This document shows positions 12,186 to 23,430 of a stretch of DNA of 64,000 nt, one piece after another. Position 1 is the first letter of the stretch. Each line of letters begins with the position of its first letter. Both the position numbers and the translations under genes were made by a program. Source of the stretch: Melampsora larici-populina 98AG31 (lineage: Eukaryota; Basidiomycota; Pucciniomycetes; Pucciniales; Melampsoraceae); the NCBI RefSeq assembly GCF_000204055.1, contig NW_006768766.1, forward strand, positions 2,594,524-2,658,523, read 5' to 3'. The notes under the pieces were generated by a model. That model searched no databases, had not been told where the DNA came from, and saw only the letters and a program-made list of their open reading frames with translations.

Positions 12186-13556
12186 ATGGATTCAACATCG
12201 CTATGCTTCACTCACGTCAACCCTCAACATCTTCATGGAAACAGCAACATTTCGGAAAATTCGCTGCCGATGGGTGAGTACCCTCCGAATTCAATTTTTC
12301 TATTTAGATTGACTGATCGATCTGGGACAATTCTTTCAATCAGTCATTGACTATTCGTCACAATCGTTTTGGGATCAAGCAGCACTCGATGTGTACCCAT
12401 TTGCTCAATGTAAGTACCCTAATCCAAAGCTCATCTTCATCCGTAAGTATCCTGCTTTCTTTTACTGACTGTAGAGGTATTACTGTAGTCGGGCACCCAT
12501 CGCTTCTGAATACGCCATTTGTCTTCCGGGCAGGTGAGAACACATATTCACGCGTTTATTGTTGTGGATCGACCAGCTGCCTATATCCGAACCGTATTGA
12601 CATCAGAGTGTTTAAAAGGAGTTGATGACTCGCTCTTCTTGAGTCCATCCATGCCTGCAAACGATCTTCTTATCCTTGGCAACGAACTTGCTCAATCTAC
12701 GTCAACCTCAGTCGAAGAACCAATCTCATCTGTCCTAGAATTGGAATTCTTCACCCCGCCTTACTGTTCATCAGGTGAGTAAAGAAGATTGCTTAAGTTC
12801 ACCGACAGTCTCCTGAAACTAACTTTTTTATGGTCGCGATCTTTGCGCGTAGGAAACGACGATATTTTTGGACAGTTCGAGATCAACGATGTCCCTGATT
12901 TGTTTATTGATATTCATGAAGTATCTTCAAATCCACAAGATCCAGGTATGTCGTCCAAGAGGTGCATATTTGGTTTTTTGGAGCCCCTTTTCTGACGTTC
13001 GAATACAAAATGTAGTTATTGCCAACGTCCATCTCATTGAGGGTACCTCTACCAGAAATAAGAAGAAAGATTCTCAACAAGACTTGCCGCCTCAGAAGAA
13101 AACTAAAAGCGCGCCGAAAGTGACTGTTGTAAAATCGACCAAGAAGTACAGGTGTGAGACCTGCGGGAAAATGTTTCGGCTTGATAATCTAAAATGACAC
13201 AAGGAGCAAGTTCATCTTACCAAACAACAGCAGGAAGCAATCGGAAAGCTCTGTAAGTACTCTGAATAACTTATTGGTTTCTTAAAAGTAAATGCTCAAG
13301 CTGATCCTATTCATTAACTGGCGTTGGGCTTGTCGTTTTAGTCAAATGCCCACATGAAGGATGTCGTAGCTCAGAAACGAACTTTGCTTTCAAAACTAAG
13401 CAGTCATTGAAAATCCATATGGAAAAAAACTGCCCGTTCAGACCAGGAGGGTGCGTGAAGATTTCTTAGATAGAATACTTAATTCACATACTGAATTATA
13501 TCAATCACATTTGTTTTTGCAGTGCTTCTTCCACATCTGGGTATTCTGATTCCTGA
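12186..13556 (+). pseudogene. C2H2-type zinc-finger protein gene with one in-frame TGA
   Basis: Eight exons hold phase: 12186-12273, 12344-12409, 12489-12533, 12607-12774, 12853-12945, 13016-13252, 13342-13450, 13523-13556 (840 nt including the final stop). The N-terminal ~170 residues are acidic and Ser-rich. A basic segment (PPQKKTKSAPK) precedes a finger reading CETCGKMFRLDNLK, then TGA at 13195-13197, then HKEQVH. A second finger-like block follows (CPHEGC...HMEKNC). The TGA falls just before the first zinc-binding His, so the truncated product would lack a complete finger. Reading frame and splice sites downstream are intact, so the lesion is recent, a sequencing error, or read through. 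Otherwise it would be a nuclear DNA-binding regulator. Confidence 0.75.
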
Positions 13557-13891
13557 AATTATATATTGGTCTCCTTCTGGTTTTTAACATGTGAGTATCA
13601 TCTTAGTTGAAAAGATTACAAAAATACTGATCCTCATTTCCTTTACCTGGTTCGAAGTTTAGTGAGCTTATCTATCGTGCACGTAGTTTCTACAAGCGGG
13701 ACTCGTAAAAAACATCATTGTGCTACTTGGTCAATTCTTATTTGTCAAATTGTTATGTTCCTGCTTAAGTTTTTTTTAAATCAATTTCTGCCAAACTGGT
13801 CCATATTCATTACGTCCTCATATATCATAAAAAAATCATTATCGTCTGTTGTTTGTTGAAGTGTGTCTCTCAAATTCTTTTGTGTTCTATC

Positions 13892-13992
13892 ACCGTGTCC
13901 GGGTAGCGTTTGCTCGTCGAAGAGCGCGCACGACTTCCCTTTCTGCCGTCGGTGTGCGCTCGTTGACGAGCAAACCCTACACGGACACAGTG
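13892..13992. repeat. About 100-bp fold-back element (hairpin)
   Basis: Arms of about 45-50 bp: the left arm begins CCGTGTCCGGGTAGCGTTTG and the right arm, reversed, CTGTGTCCGTGTAGGGTTTG, each continuing CTCGTC(G/A)A(A/C)GAGCGC(G/A)CAC. This looks like a small hairpin MITE. It provides the stop codon of the 76-aa frame on the minus strand, and is flanked by diverged ~55-bp direct repeats (near 13,807-13,880 and 14,000-14,055). Confidence 0.75.
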
Positions 13993-14207
13993 TATATAAC
14001 ATAAAAATCATCATTGTCTATTTCTTGTTGGAATCTGTCTCTCAAACTCTTGTAGAATCTGTATTTGTATCTTGAACCTCGCGGCTGTGGAGGTTGGGTA
14101 GGACGGTCACTACGATTGAATGGTGTTTTCAATTTCTCATATTCATCTGTTGTTTGTTTTGGAAGCTTGGACCACGTGCATTGAATGTCAAAAACTCTAT
14201 CAGCCAT
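13977..14207 (-). CDS. Unidentified small protein, 76 aa
   Basis: ATG at 14205-14207 opens MADRVFDIQCTWSKLPKQ... and the frame ends with TAG at 13977-13979. The C-terminal third (FYKSLRDRFQQEIDNDDFYV) has a diverged relative in an overlapping minus frame just downstream (LRDTLQQTTDDNDFFM), so the 3' end appears duplicated around the inserted hairpin. No known family. The real C-terminus may have been replaced by hairpin sequence. It sits between the zinc-finger gene and TAD1. Confidence 0.35.
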   Translation of the reverse strand: MADRVFDIQCTWSKLPKQTTDEYEKLKTPFNRSDRPTQPPQPRGSRYKYRFYKSLRDRFQQEIDNDDFYVIYTVSV

Positions 14208-14444
14208 AGTAACGCTCACTGATGAACAGTAAACATAAATGTATCCTGTTTCTACATGATAATGAAAAAACTGATTTAACAAAGGAATGGAGTATACCAT
14301 CTGTGACTTCTCGCGAGTTTCATCATATGGATAATCATGTTTTCACTATTAAGACATTTCCCCAGTTATACATCTTTAACATTCGGATCAAAATAAAGAT
14401 ACACTCGAACATCTGATTCCAAGCAGCTAAAATCACAAATCATC

Positions 14445-16367
14445 TCAGGTTTCCATAACTTCAGTTCGAGACATGATGCGACCTTCTATATCAAAGTTTT
14501 CCCATCGAGCACCATGAATGATCCAACCATAAAAAGCAGCGTCTGGAAGATCTCGAAGTAAAGACTTTCTAGTCTGGTATTCCAATACTCTTTGTGTTAA
14601 AGAGTTTTGTTCATTTTCACTTATTTGTGGGTGTTTGGCTTGGTTATAACTGCAAATAATTGAGATACATTAAACTTTACAAGTCTGCGGTGGTTTGGTC
14701 ACATGTGATTACGTACCTTTTGGTTGGATGATCCGTTCTCAAGCCAAGAAATGTTAACGTGTCGGTATATCTTCTATAAAGTTCTAACTTGCTCAATCTT
14801 GATCTTTGAAAGATACCCACACAGAAATCAGACAACGGCCAAAAATCAAATCTACCGATGATTTAATAAATGAGAGGAGTGTTTTTGACTGACCGAGTCT
14901 TTGGTGAAAGTGGAGATTCAGGTGCTCGTCGTTTTTTAGGTGCTCCTTGTCTTGAGCCATGTCGATCGATCACTTCTGTGCCATAACCAGACACAAATGA
15001 AAGACCTATGAAAGTATAGTGAAGGTCTGATAAGCTTCTGGAGATCTTGAGATGATGATTGGCTTCCAGATTAAAATTCACAATTCACTGTTGATACTAC
15101 CCGGTCGTTTAGTTCTGGAGATGTGCCAGTAGCTTTTGCCACTGATTTCTGAGAAAACTCAAAATCTTGGAAGGTGAACCATATTTCGGGCGGGCAATGG
15201 TCTGCTGCTACAAAAAGAAAGTAGGGTAAGTTCCTCTGGTAGGCGAATGAAGAAGTAAGAAATGTACATCTTACGCAAGTATGCCTTAACACGATCTATA
15301 AGGGCGTATCTAAGACTTGAATGTAATGTTTGTAGATCTAGTTGAGATGAAACGTCACAAGTTCCAAAAACATAACCAGAGATATGAATAGGTTGAAGGA
15401 TACTAGAACCTAAAGCTCCTTGAAGTCCAATCACATTCCAAAGTGCAAGTTTATCGGAACAAGAATGTGAGGTAGATAGAGGAGAATCGATTCGACCTGG
15501 TTTGGTACGTAATTTTCCAATAGGTTGATCAAATCCAAGTCGACCACGTGATACATGAAGAGTACCTAAACTCTTAGAGATCGATTTTTGATATTCGATG
15601 CTGAACTCGGAAGAGATAGATTCTTCTGGGCCTTTGATCGGCCGACTTTGTTCGCTAACTTGTTGTGATGTGAGTAACATTGAAGCGTCACCGCCTTTCC
15701 ATTTGCCGATATGTATAAAATAATAACTCGATATCAGAACCAAATCATCAAACGTGCTAGACTGAAGTGAAGAAATCGAAATTATTCTAAATAAAACAAG
15801 AAAGAGACTTACAAGGTAAAGTACTAACATAAAAGAAAACTTGAACAGATTTCTTGAGTGAGAAATGATCTTTGGAATCTGATGGTCGATTTATCCAAGC
15901 TGATCCGATTCCAATTTCATAGCTTCGTTTGAGTTCTTCATATAACCAAAGACGAAAACCTCGTTTGACAAGTACTTCAGCATGAGAATCATGTAATAAA
16001 TCACCTTGTAAACTGAGCTTTTCTTGAGGAAGACAACGCATTCCAGTTCTTCAGACCCATACATATGAAGAAAGAAATTTTCAATTAGTTTGATCGATTT
16101 ATCTTTCAAGTAGCGAATAAATAGTTAACTTACTTACGCTAGAGATGGACAAAGTGTTGTGTACCCTTTTCCTTCATTTTCTTCTTTATGATTATCATCA
16201 TGAGCTGTTTTGTCGATCAGAACAATTCCAGCTAGGATTGTAAATTCTGTTCGACCATCATCACGTTTGATCGGTTTTCCATTCTTAGGAAGGGTTTGGT
16301 AAGTTTCTTGAATTACTTTTACCACTAGATCGGATATCGCACACCGAAAGTTCAATGGTTCCTGCAT
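14445..16367 (-). CDS. TAD1: tRNA-specific adenosine deaminase (TAD1/ADAT1 family), 478 aa
   Basis: Exons (minus): 16367-16138, 16048-15813, 15694-15275, 15207-15101, 15045-14894, 14803-14717, 14649-14445 (1,437 nt with TGA). TAD1/ADAT1 converts adenosine 37 of tRNA-Ala to inosine. The zinc-dependent deaminase signature is complete: LLHDSHAEVLVKRGF with His99 and catalytic Glu101, PCGDASM with Cys156 spanning the exon 2/3 join, and SCSDKLALWNVIGLQG with Cys234. Other family marks are LPKNGKP near the N-terminus, QGAPKKR, and SRLSKLELY before the C-terminal helix. Length is usual for fungal TAD1. The ATG at 16367 is the first in frame; the upstream triplet at 16386-16388 is TTG. Exon 5's acceptor is the least certain. 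The enzyme acts on tRNA and the gene looks intact. Confidence 0.92.
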
Positions 16368-16517
16368 GGTTTGTGAAACTACAGTCAAAGAGTAGAGAAC
16401 AAGTCAACTTTTTAATGGGGATTCTTTGAGCTCAGTATTGGTTGAGAAAAGGTTTCTTATCATGAGCTTTTAAAGTGCCCCGACTGTAGACGATCTTGGA
16501 TACATATCTGAGACTCC

Positions 16518-16754
16518 TTGAGACTCAATATTTTTTTGGCTCAGTCGTTCGAGGATTCGAAAAAGACGTACACTCCAGTTCAAGAATTCAACAAACCTCA
16601 CCACTCTCCAATCACCGCTCCCGAATCACCATCACACAAAAGTCTTCTTGATAATAAAGTTATCAAACTCCCCCCTGCTCGAGTAGTTCTTGATAAAGTC
16701 AACCCAATCAATCCTCTCTTCTCACTTATCGTCAAAAACTCCTTCAAATCATGA
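16518..16754 (+). CDS. Possible short gene, divergent from TAD1
   Basis: An open frame without an ATG at its start; a pyrimidine-rich tract ending in CAG at about 16,545 could be an acceptor, after which ~68 codons read a Pro/Ser-rich stretch (PITAPESPSHKSLLDNKVI) and end at TGA. The divergent position 150 bp from the TAD1 start would fit a real transcript, but no family is recognised and an upstream first exon is not evident. Confidence 0.3.
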   Translation: MRLNIFLAQSFEDSKKTYTPVQEFNKPHHSPITAPESPSHKSLLDNKVIKLPPARVVLDKVNPINPLFSLIVKNSFKS

Positions 16755-17879
16755 CTTAGAGATATTCTTGCAGCATAATTATGATCATTGACACTACAGA
16801 AAGACTTGGAATTTCTCAGACACTTCTTTTGATGATTTTCTTGTTTACGAAATCTAGGAAATATGTATGTCACACACACCAAAAACCAAGTAAATTCACC
16901 ATTTTTGAGCTTACAATCATGAGAAAGCAATAAGGAAATCTCAGATCACAGTGTAAGACACCAGAAAAAAACCAAGACCTTCATGTGTCTTGGTTAAACA
17001 ACACAGATTTATGAAATACTTCAATTGGTGTGAGTTATCAATTTGATACTAAAGAGAATTGTGTTTATAGAAAGCCAGTAAGTTTGTCTTTTGAATGACT
17101 TTTTTTTTTTTATTTTCAACTCAAACAGGCTCAAAATTCTTTATATATCAATATCATATCATTAAAACAATCGTTTGATGACCCAATTCACTTAAAGTTT
17201 AATCCAAAAGAAAAACATGAGTTTCAAAGACCCAAAAAGAAGTATAGAGATCTTAATTTAAAAAAAAATGAAGTTAAATTCAACTTGAGGCAAATTGACT
17301 TTTGTAATTTCTGAACAGAATGCTTAAGTGAACACATCCTTATAAGGTTTTGTATGATTTGATTTGGTTTTATGATTTTTTTAAAACAAGAATGAGTATG
17401 AGAAAAACCAATTTGGTTTCTTTTTTTGAAGGGTTTTTTCTTTCTTAGAGGAATTGTTTTTTTGATTAGATTTTCTTCATTTTGGTTGGTTTTTCATGCT
17501 GTGATTTGGTCAAAAACTTGATTCATAATTTACAATTTATGTCTTTATGTGATTGATGTAACTTTTTCAATGTTGATTTTTGGTTTGTTAAAGAATTTCC
17601 ATTCAGATGGGTTTAACGTTGTTTTTTTCTATAGATGTTCTGTATAATAAATCTTCTTGAATAAACAAATTCATTCAGAACATGTTTTTTTCTTGTTTAT
17701 TGTGAACCTTTACAATTTTTTTCAAATCAAATTTGGAATATACACAAACTCCAAAGTCAAGAATCATAAGATGATCAATATTTCAAAGATTTTTTCAACT
17801 TGAATTTTCATCACACTTAAACTCAATTCCAGATATCCTCAATTTAGTACTACAAAAAGAAACCCAGAACCCAGCTAAA
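16755..17879. other. AT-rich intergenic DNA between TAD1 and bL21m
   Basis: Long T/A runs, no coding frame and no repeat pair. It likely holds the 3' untranslated end of the bL21m transcript. Confidence 0.6.
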
Positions 17880-18533
17880 TTAGTCATCCCATCCCACAAC
17901 CACCCACACAGCCAAAGAAACAAAAGTTTGACTCAACAAATACGGTTTATTCTTAATAGTTTTCAAATACCCTTTCCTTCTTTTCTTCTTCACAGTCTTC
18001 AACATAATCCCCCTAGAATGTTCGACGACCAAAGCATTAACCTGACAAAACCTATCCAGTGTGACTTGAGTTGATGAAGCATCGGTAGATCTGAATGTGA
18101 ACGATCTAGATCCTATTTCGACCAGTTTAGTTAACCTGATCACATCTCCTACCCTTAGATCTTTAATGTATGGTACAGTTAGGACGTCTTGTTGGGATAA
18201 TCGATAGAGTTTTCCTAGGATTGATGCTTTGATGTATGATGATGGTTCTGATTTGATTAGACTTAGGGCTTTTGAGGTAGGGATGGATGAGCTTGGTGTT
18301 AAGGGTTTTAAGGATGATCGTAAGGTAGGTCTTTGTGGTAGAGTGTTGGTCGTCGGGGTTGGATTGGTGCTTAGAGTTGAATGTGATCTGAAGGGTTGGG
18401 TTGGGATGAGTTTGAATGGATTTGTGAATGAACAGACTGATGGTCATGGTCATGGTCATGGATGAGGATGATTAGTTTGTTGTGCTTGTGATATGAATGT
18501 TCAAAGTGACTTACTATTCAAGATTCCCTTCAT
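17880..18533 (-). CDS. Mitochondrial large-subunit ribosomal protein bL21m, 191 aa
   Basis: Exon 1 is 18533-18515 and exon 2 18436-17880 (576 nt with stop); the intron has GTAAGT, an ACTAAT branch site and a CAG acceptor, and contains GGTCAT repeats. The first ~60 residues are Ser/Thr/Pro-rich with few acidic residues, as in a mitochondrial targeting peptide. The conserved core follows: YIKASILGKLYRLSQQD, LRVGDVIRLTKLVEIGS, LDRFCQVNALVVEHSRG and the KKKRRKGYLKTIKNK block typical of L21. The last ~20 residues (SQTFVSLAVWVVVGWDD) do not resemble the usual L21 end, so a further 3' exon may have been missed. Role: 23S-like rRNA binding in the mitoribosome. Confidence 0.88.
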
Positions 18534-18749
18534 CTTGTTGGTTGTTATAAAATGTTCTGATGAGAATGTGTGTGTTCTGAAGTTGAAGGAGATGGGTTTT
18601 TGAATTTTGAAAAGAAAAGGTTAATATTGGTTTAATCCTAAGTACTTAGACACTAAAATCAACCTGTCATCCCGCATCTCAGAATTTCCACTTCAACTTT
18701 CATTCAAACCCTTTACCAACTAACTCTCAAGACTCCATTTCCATCAAGA
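18534..18749. promoter_or_regulatory. Short bidirectional promoter between bL21m and U2AF
   Basis: Only 216 bp separate the two divergent start codons (18533 on minus, 18750 on plus), so both genes must share this interval for their 5' leaders and core promoters. It has pyrimidine-rich stretches (CATTTCCATCAAGA before the U2AF ATG). No clear TATA box is seen. Confidence 0.6.
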
Positions 18750-21700
18750 ATGGCAGAAGGTCAGTCACTTGACTTGGTTCAGTCATTCATAATCAAACTA
18801 ATCTGATTTTACTTTTGATAGCTTTCTTATCTTCAGTTGGTAGAGAATTACAACATGACGATCGAGGTTAGTGTCATCTTATCTTCATTTCTATCTCTCT
18901 CTTTTTTATTCTTCCTTTTCATCGTTCTCGGTTTCCTGCTTTTCCTTCTTTCTTGATTGAAAGATATATATGATATTTTATACAAAGTTTTACTTTCACC
19001 AATTTTTTTTGGAGTTTCATTTCACAGTTAGGCTACATCGTCGAATCTCATATTCATCAGAAAAAAACGTTCAACCAACTTTTGGTTTTCTTCCCTCTTT
19101 TTTCTTTTTTTAGCTTCTTCTTCCCCCTTTCCCTTTCTTTCTTCAGCATATAGCTAGATACATATAGGATTCTTTGAATCGAATCACGACAAAAAAAACA
19201 CAATTTTTTTTTAGTTTTTGGTGTGTGTTTTAAATCATTTAAAACTTTTTTTTTGGTTATATGAAGTTTAGTTTGAGAGATTGATTACGAATAACTTATC
19301 GTGTCTCTTGTTTTGTTTTTTGGATTTTCTTTTTTTCCCCATCATTGATTTATGAATCTTTTTACATCCGTTTTGACAAAAAAACAACAACACTAATGAT
19401 CAACCAAACAAAACTTATAAACTTCTTTACCTTTTTTTCTCCTATTTATGATAAAACAAATATATGGTTTCTTTAGGACATCGTTCTCATCGGTCTTCCA
19501 GATTAAGTGTTGCAGATGAAGATCGATCATCACGTCGTAGATCGCGTTCACCCCATAGGTTAGTCTGTTTTCTTCTAATCAAATCAAAAAGAGATCACGT
19601 TTTTGATTGGCTTATGATATTGAATATGATTGGATTTCAGAGAAGAGAGAAGAAGCAGAAGAGATGATCGAGGTGGAAGATATGATGAACGTTCAAGTCG
19701 TTATGATGATCGAGAACGTGATCGGGACAGGGATAGGGATAGGGATAGGGAACGTGATAGAGATAGAGAACGGGATCGGGATCGGGATCGAAGAGGGTCT
19801 AGATATGATGATCGGGATAGAGATCGGGATCGTGGAAGAGATCGTGATAGGGAAAGAGAAAGGGATCGGGATCGGGATCGGTTTGCTCGTCGAGATGATA
19901 CTAGCAATGGTGGTGGAAGAAGGCGCGGCGGCGGCGGCGGAGGTGGTGGGGGTGGTTTTGGAGGAGGTGGTGGCGGCGGCGGGGGTGGTGCGGATGGTGG
20001 TGTGTTTGGTAGTCCTAATATTAGAAGAAGTCCTACTCCTGAAGGAACGATTCCGATTTCAAAAAGACCAAGGAAATATACTGCTTGGGATGTGAAGGCT
20101 CCTGGGTATGAGAATTTATCGGCTTTAGAGGCTAAAATCTCAGGTATGTGTTTTCGAATCGAATCTGATGATGTCATTCGATTCAAATTGATTAATCTGA
20201 TGTTGGATTGGTAGGTTCATTTATGCTTCCTGGACAAACTCGACCTATGTCAACTGCACCGGGAGGTTCGATGAATGGTCAAAACCCAAATGGACATCAA
20301 CTTTCAAACCAACCTAATTCATTTAATCATGGACCGAACACTCATCCATCTCAATGGAATAATCACCCATCACATCAATATCCCAATCCACATTCACAGC
20401 AATCTCATTTACCAATCTCATCATCATCACAACGAGACGGACAAGGAGGATCATTACCACCGATTCATTTTAAACCGGCTCAAGGACAATCTGGCCCGGT
20501 GGCACAAACTCAATCGTTTGCTAGACAAGCTAGAAGGTTATATGTAGGGAATATCTTGCATACGGCTAATGAGATGAATGTAGCGGAATTCTTTAATGCG
20601 AAGATGAAAGAACTTGGATTATTGGTGAGGAATGGGGAGGATGGATCTATGATTTCGATTAGTGAGAATCCGGTGGTAGCAGTTCAAGTGAATCACGAAA
20701 AGAATTATGCGTTTGTGGAAGTAAGTTCAGATTGAAAAGACGATTTTGATTGAAAGAAATTGAATGGAGGGGAAAAGAGAGTAGAAGAAGAAGGTTTCTG
20801 ACGGATTGCGTTTTTTGTTTTTGAAATAGTTTCGAAATGCAGAAGAAGCCACTCATGGAATGTCATTTGATGGGATCATTTTTCAAAACCAAGCATTAAA
20901 GATTAGAAGACCGAAAGATTATACAGGTACCGAACATACCAGTACGAATCATATACCCGGAGTGGTGTCTACGAACGTACCGGATTCACCTAACAAGATC
21001 TTTATTGGAGGATTACCATCTTATTTAACGGATGATCAAGTGATGGAATTATTAAAATCGTTTGGAGAATTGAAATCCTTTAATTTAGTGAAAGATACGA
21101 GTAGTGGAGGACAAGTTTCGAAAGGGTTTGCGTTTTGTGAATATGTGGATTCGGATTTGACGGATATTGCGTGTCAAGGATTGAATGGGATGGAATTAGG
21201 TGATCGATACTTGGTGGTTCAAAGAGCTCAGATTGGTCAGAATGCAAAGAAGGAAAAAGAGAATGCTGAAGGAGCAGGAGGAGCAGGGATGGGAGTGGGT
21301 GGGTTTAATGGAACTAATCGAGTGGGTGGTGCTGGTGGGGTTCATCAGATGAGTCATCAGTTGATGAGTAATAATCCGAATACGACAGCAGCGGCTGCTA
21401 GTGTTTTGGCAGCTGTGAAGGCTAGTGAAGGTGAACGGACAAAGGTCTTACAGATGTTGAATATGGTGAATCCGGAAGAATTGGTGGATGATGAAGAGTA
21501 TAAGGAGATTTTGGAAGATATTAAGGAAGAATGTAGTACGTTTTGTGTTTCTATCGACTTACATTCTTTTCTCTAAAAAGAGAACTTGATTGAAAAAAGG
21601 ATTGATGTTTCTTTTTTTGAATTGAATCCAATAGGTAAATATGGACAAATTGAAGATGTAAAGATTCCAAGACCTGCGAAGAATGAAAAAGGTAGAATGG

Positions 21701-22013
21701 ATTTAAAATCATCTGAATCGATTGAAGGATTAGGAAAAGTGTTTATTAAGTTTGAACGGATTGAAGATTGTGCTCAAGCGCTTTCGGCGATTGCTGGACG
21801 ACAATTTGCTGGTGAGTTTTTTTGATTAAAAGATGTAAAGAAGAAGAAGAAGAAGAAGAATTGATTGGGATTGTTTTTTTTGCGACGATAGGGAGAGTGA
21901 TTATTTGTGCGTATGCTTCGGAGGACGTTATGAGGGATGATTATGGTTCTGGTGCTGTTAATCAAGATGCTGGTGGTGATGATCAAAATGGAAATGGAGA
22001 AGAGAATGAATGA
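18750..22013 (+). CDS. U2AF large subunit (U2AF65/Mud2/Prp2-type splicing factor), 715 aa
   Basis: Exons 18750-18759, 18822-18866, 19477-19558, 19641-20143, 20215-20720, 20830-21532, 21635-21811, 21892-22013 (2,148 nt with TGA; phases all agree). It binds the intron polypyrimidine tract with U2AF35 and recruits U2 snRNP. Domains: an Arg/Asp/Glu-rich RS-like region (about residues 48-120, many RDRDRE repeats), a Gly run (about 130-155), a Gln/Asn/His/Pro-rich linker, RRM1 from about 320 (RRLYVGNI...NYAFVEFRN), RRM2 from about 437 ([11 protein letters not shown]...[10 protein letters not shown]), and a C-terminal UHM ([13 protein letters not shown]...[13 protein letters not shown], then [13 protein letters not shown]). 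Intron 2 is about 610 bp, unusually long here. RS repeats are mostly RD/RE rather than RS. Start ATG gives MAEAFLSSVG. Confidence 0.93.
19690..20000 (+). repeat. Low-complexity coding repeats in U2AF (RD/RE tract and poly-Gly)
   Basis: Hexamer-like GATCGGGATAGG units (19,715-19,885) encode alternating Arg-Asp/Glu. A GGT/GGC/GGA run (19,925-19,990) encodes two Gly blocks split by a Phe. Such repeats are prone to length variation. Confidence 0.85.
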
Positions 22014-22665
22014 AAGAAAAGCAATGCTAGGTTACTGAAGAAAGAAGAAATCAAAAACATCAAAAATCAATATTGATATCAAATCTATCAAATGATTTAT
22101 GTTTTCGTTTGATTTTTTTGACTGGTCACATTTTTGATTCTTTTGTTTTGATTGATTGATTCTTTTGAAAGGTTGTGTATATTTTTAAAATAAAAAAATA
22201 GTTAATTTGATGATTTGTGGGTTTTCATTTTATGATTTCTTTTTTTTATGGAATTTCATTTTTTTTTCGAATTGAATGGGATTGAATTGAATGGAATTGG
22301 TTTCTGTTTGAGATGATTTATTTATTTTACATTTCATTAACATGGGTGGGTTCAAGTTGAAGATTTTTACGTATTTTTATGCTACAACAACAACTTGCCT
22401 GTTGTTGTAAAATAGGGGGTTTGAAGTCAAGAACTTTATGGTATTTTACAGTCCAACAAGTTGTCTGATGTTGCAAAATACACTGTAAATTTAAAAAAAT
22501 CAGGAGCTCTAAAAAGGTATCCTGAATGCTGTTGACTGTATATTTGGAGAAAAAAAAACACTGTAAAATTTGGAAAACTTTTTTGTTTTTTAAAAGTTTC
22601 ACCAAAGTTTTCTGACTTGAGACCCCCTAATGCTCTTCAAATCTATTCATAGATCTTTCAAAATA
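22014..22665. other. 3' flank of U2AF and T/A-rich spacer
   Basis: No gene. GATT/TTTT-rich sequence containing the likely U2AF 3' UTR, then two diverged lines sharing TTTTAC...CAACAA motifs near 22,370-22,480. Confidence 0.5.
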
Positions 22666-22667
22666 GC

Positions 22668-22825
22668 TGGTCTTGAACCAAAACTGGTTGCCAAAAAAAC
22701 CTGGTACACCCAGTTGCTTTTTTGGCGGTAACTTGTGTATTGAGTTGACATTTTTGACACCTCCTAGCCAAAAAGACAACCAGGTGTATCAGGGTTTTTT
22801 GGCAACCAGGTTTGGTTTGAGACTG
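22668..22825. mobile_element. Fold-back element A (about 55-bp arms)
   Basis: The left arm, starting CTTGAACCAAAACTGGTTGC near 22,672, and the reversed right arm, CTCAAACCAAACCTGGTTGC, pair over about 55 bp with a few mismatches. There is no coding capacity. First of three adjacent palindromic elements. Confidence 0.7.
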
Positions 22826-22838
22826 GCTAATGGCTGTA

Positions 22839-22990
22839 ATAAACTTATCAATGCCCCCCCTGTCTGAGTAGTTGAGGGAGGGACTTACAGTTAAAGTCAT
22901 ACCCTTCAACTCATAACAAGAAGAGTTTTGGGATTTTTTCCTTGATTATCCATTATTGACTACTCAGGCAGGGGGGATTTGATAAGTTTA
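22839..22990. mobile_element. Fold-back element B (about 30-bp inverted ends)
   Basis: The ends are TAAACTTATCAATGCCCCCC... and ...GGGGGGATTTGATAAGTTTA, with TCTGAGTAGT/ACTACTCAGG continuing inwards. Non-coding interior. Immediately followed by element C. Confidence 0.7.
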
Positions 22991-22995
22991 GTTAG

Positions 22996-23160
22996 GGGAT
23001 ACAAAGTTAAAACTGGGAGTTTTTTCCCAGTTTCCCAGTTTCCCAAATACCGCCAAAAACGCAAACTGGGAAACTGGGAGAACATGGGAAAGTTCCCAAC
23101 ACAGCCAAAAACAAAAACTGGGAAACTGGGAAAAAAATCCCAGTTTTAACTTTGTATCCC
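22996..23160. mobile_element. Fold-back element C, 165 bp, near-perfect inverted ends
   Basis: Begins GGGATACAAAGTTAAAACTG and ends with its complement ...CAGTTTTAACTTTGTATCCC. Inside are repeated GGGAAACTGGGA / TCCCAGTTTCCC blocks that also pair. No coding. Typical small MITE. Confidence 0.8.
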
Positions 23161-23430
23161 ACAAGTCAAGACTTTTGGGAGGGATTCTGGTTGAGACACC
23201 ATCCCCCCATTTTGGTCAATGCACCAAGTAGCTCCAAATTAGCTTAACAAAGCCTTCTCTGTGTGACTGTGTCTGTGCCCTTGCAGAGGGGCTTATGAAT
23301 AATTGTGAACTTCTGGCATGAACATTGCAAGAATCAAGTGCCATTATGTAGTTTTTTGAATTTTGGTGCTTCCCTTACAAACAAACCTCACTTGAACCGG
23401 AAGGGAAAGCTGATCAGAATGAACTGTTAT

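Noticed and set aside
18163..18465. Open frames on both strands over the bL21m first coding part (for example one reading GGT-CAT repeats)
   Set aside because: They overlap the true bL21m frame, and the conserved L21 sequence (ASILGKLYRLSQ) is in a different frame with a consistent intron.
19607..20186. Long alternative frames (Ile/Glu-rich plus; Pro/Arg/Ser-rich minus) over the U2AF repeats
   Set aside because: They are shadows created by the low-complexity RD and Gly codons; only the U2AF frame continues into RRM domains through spliced exons.
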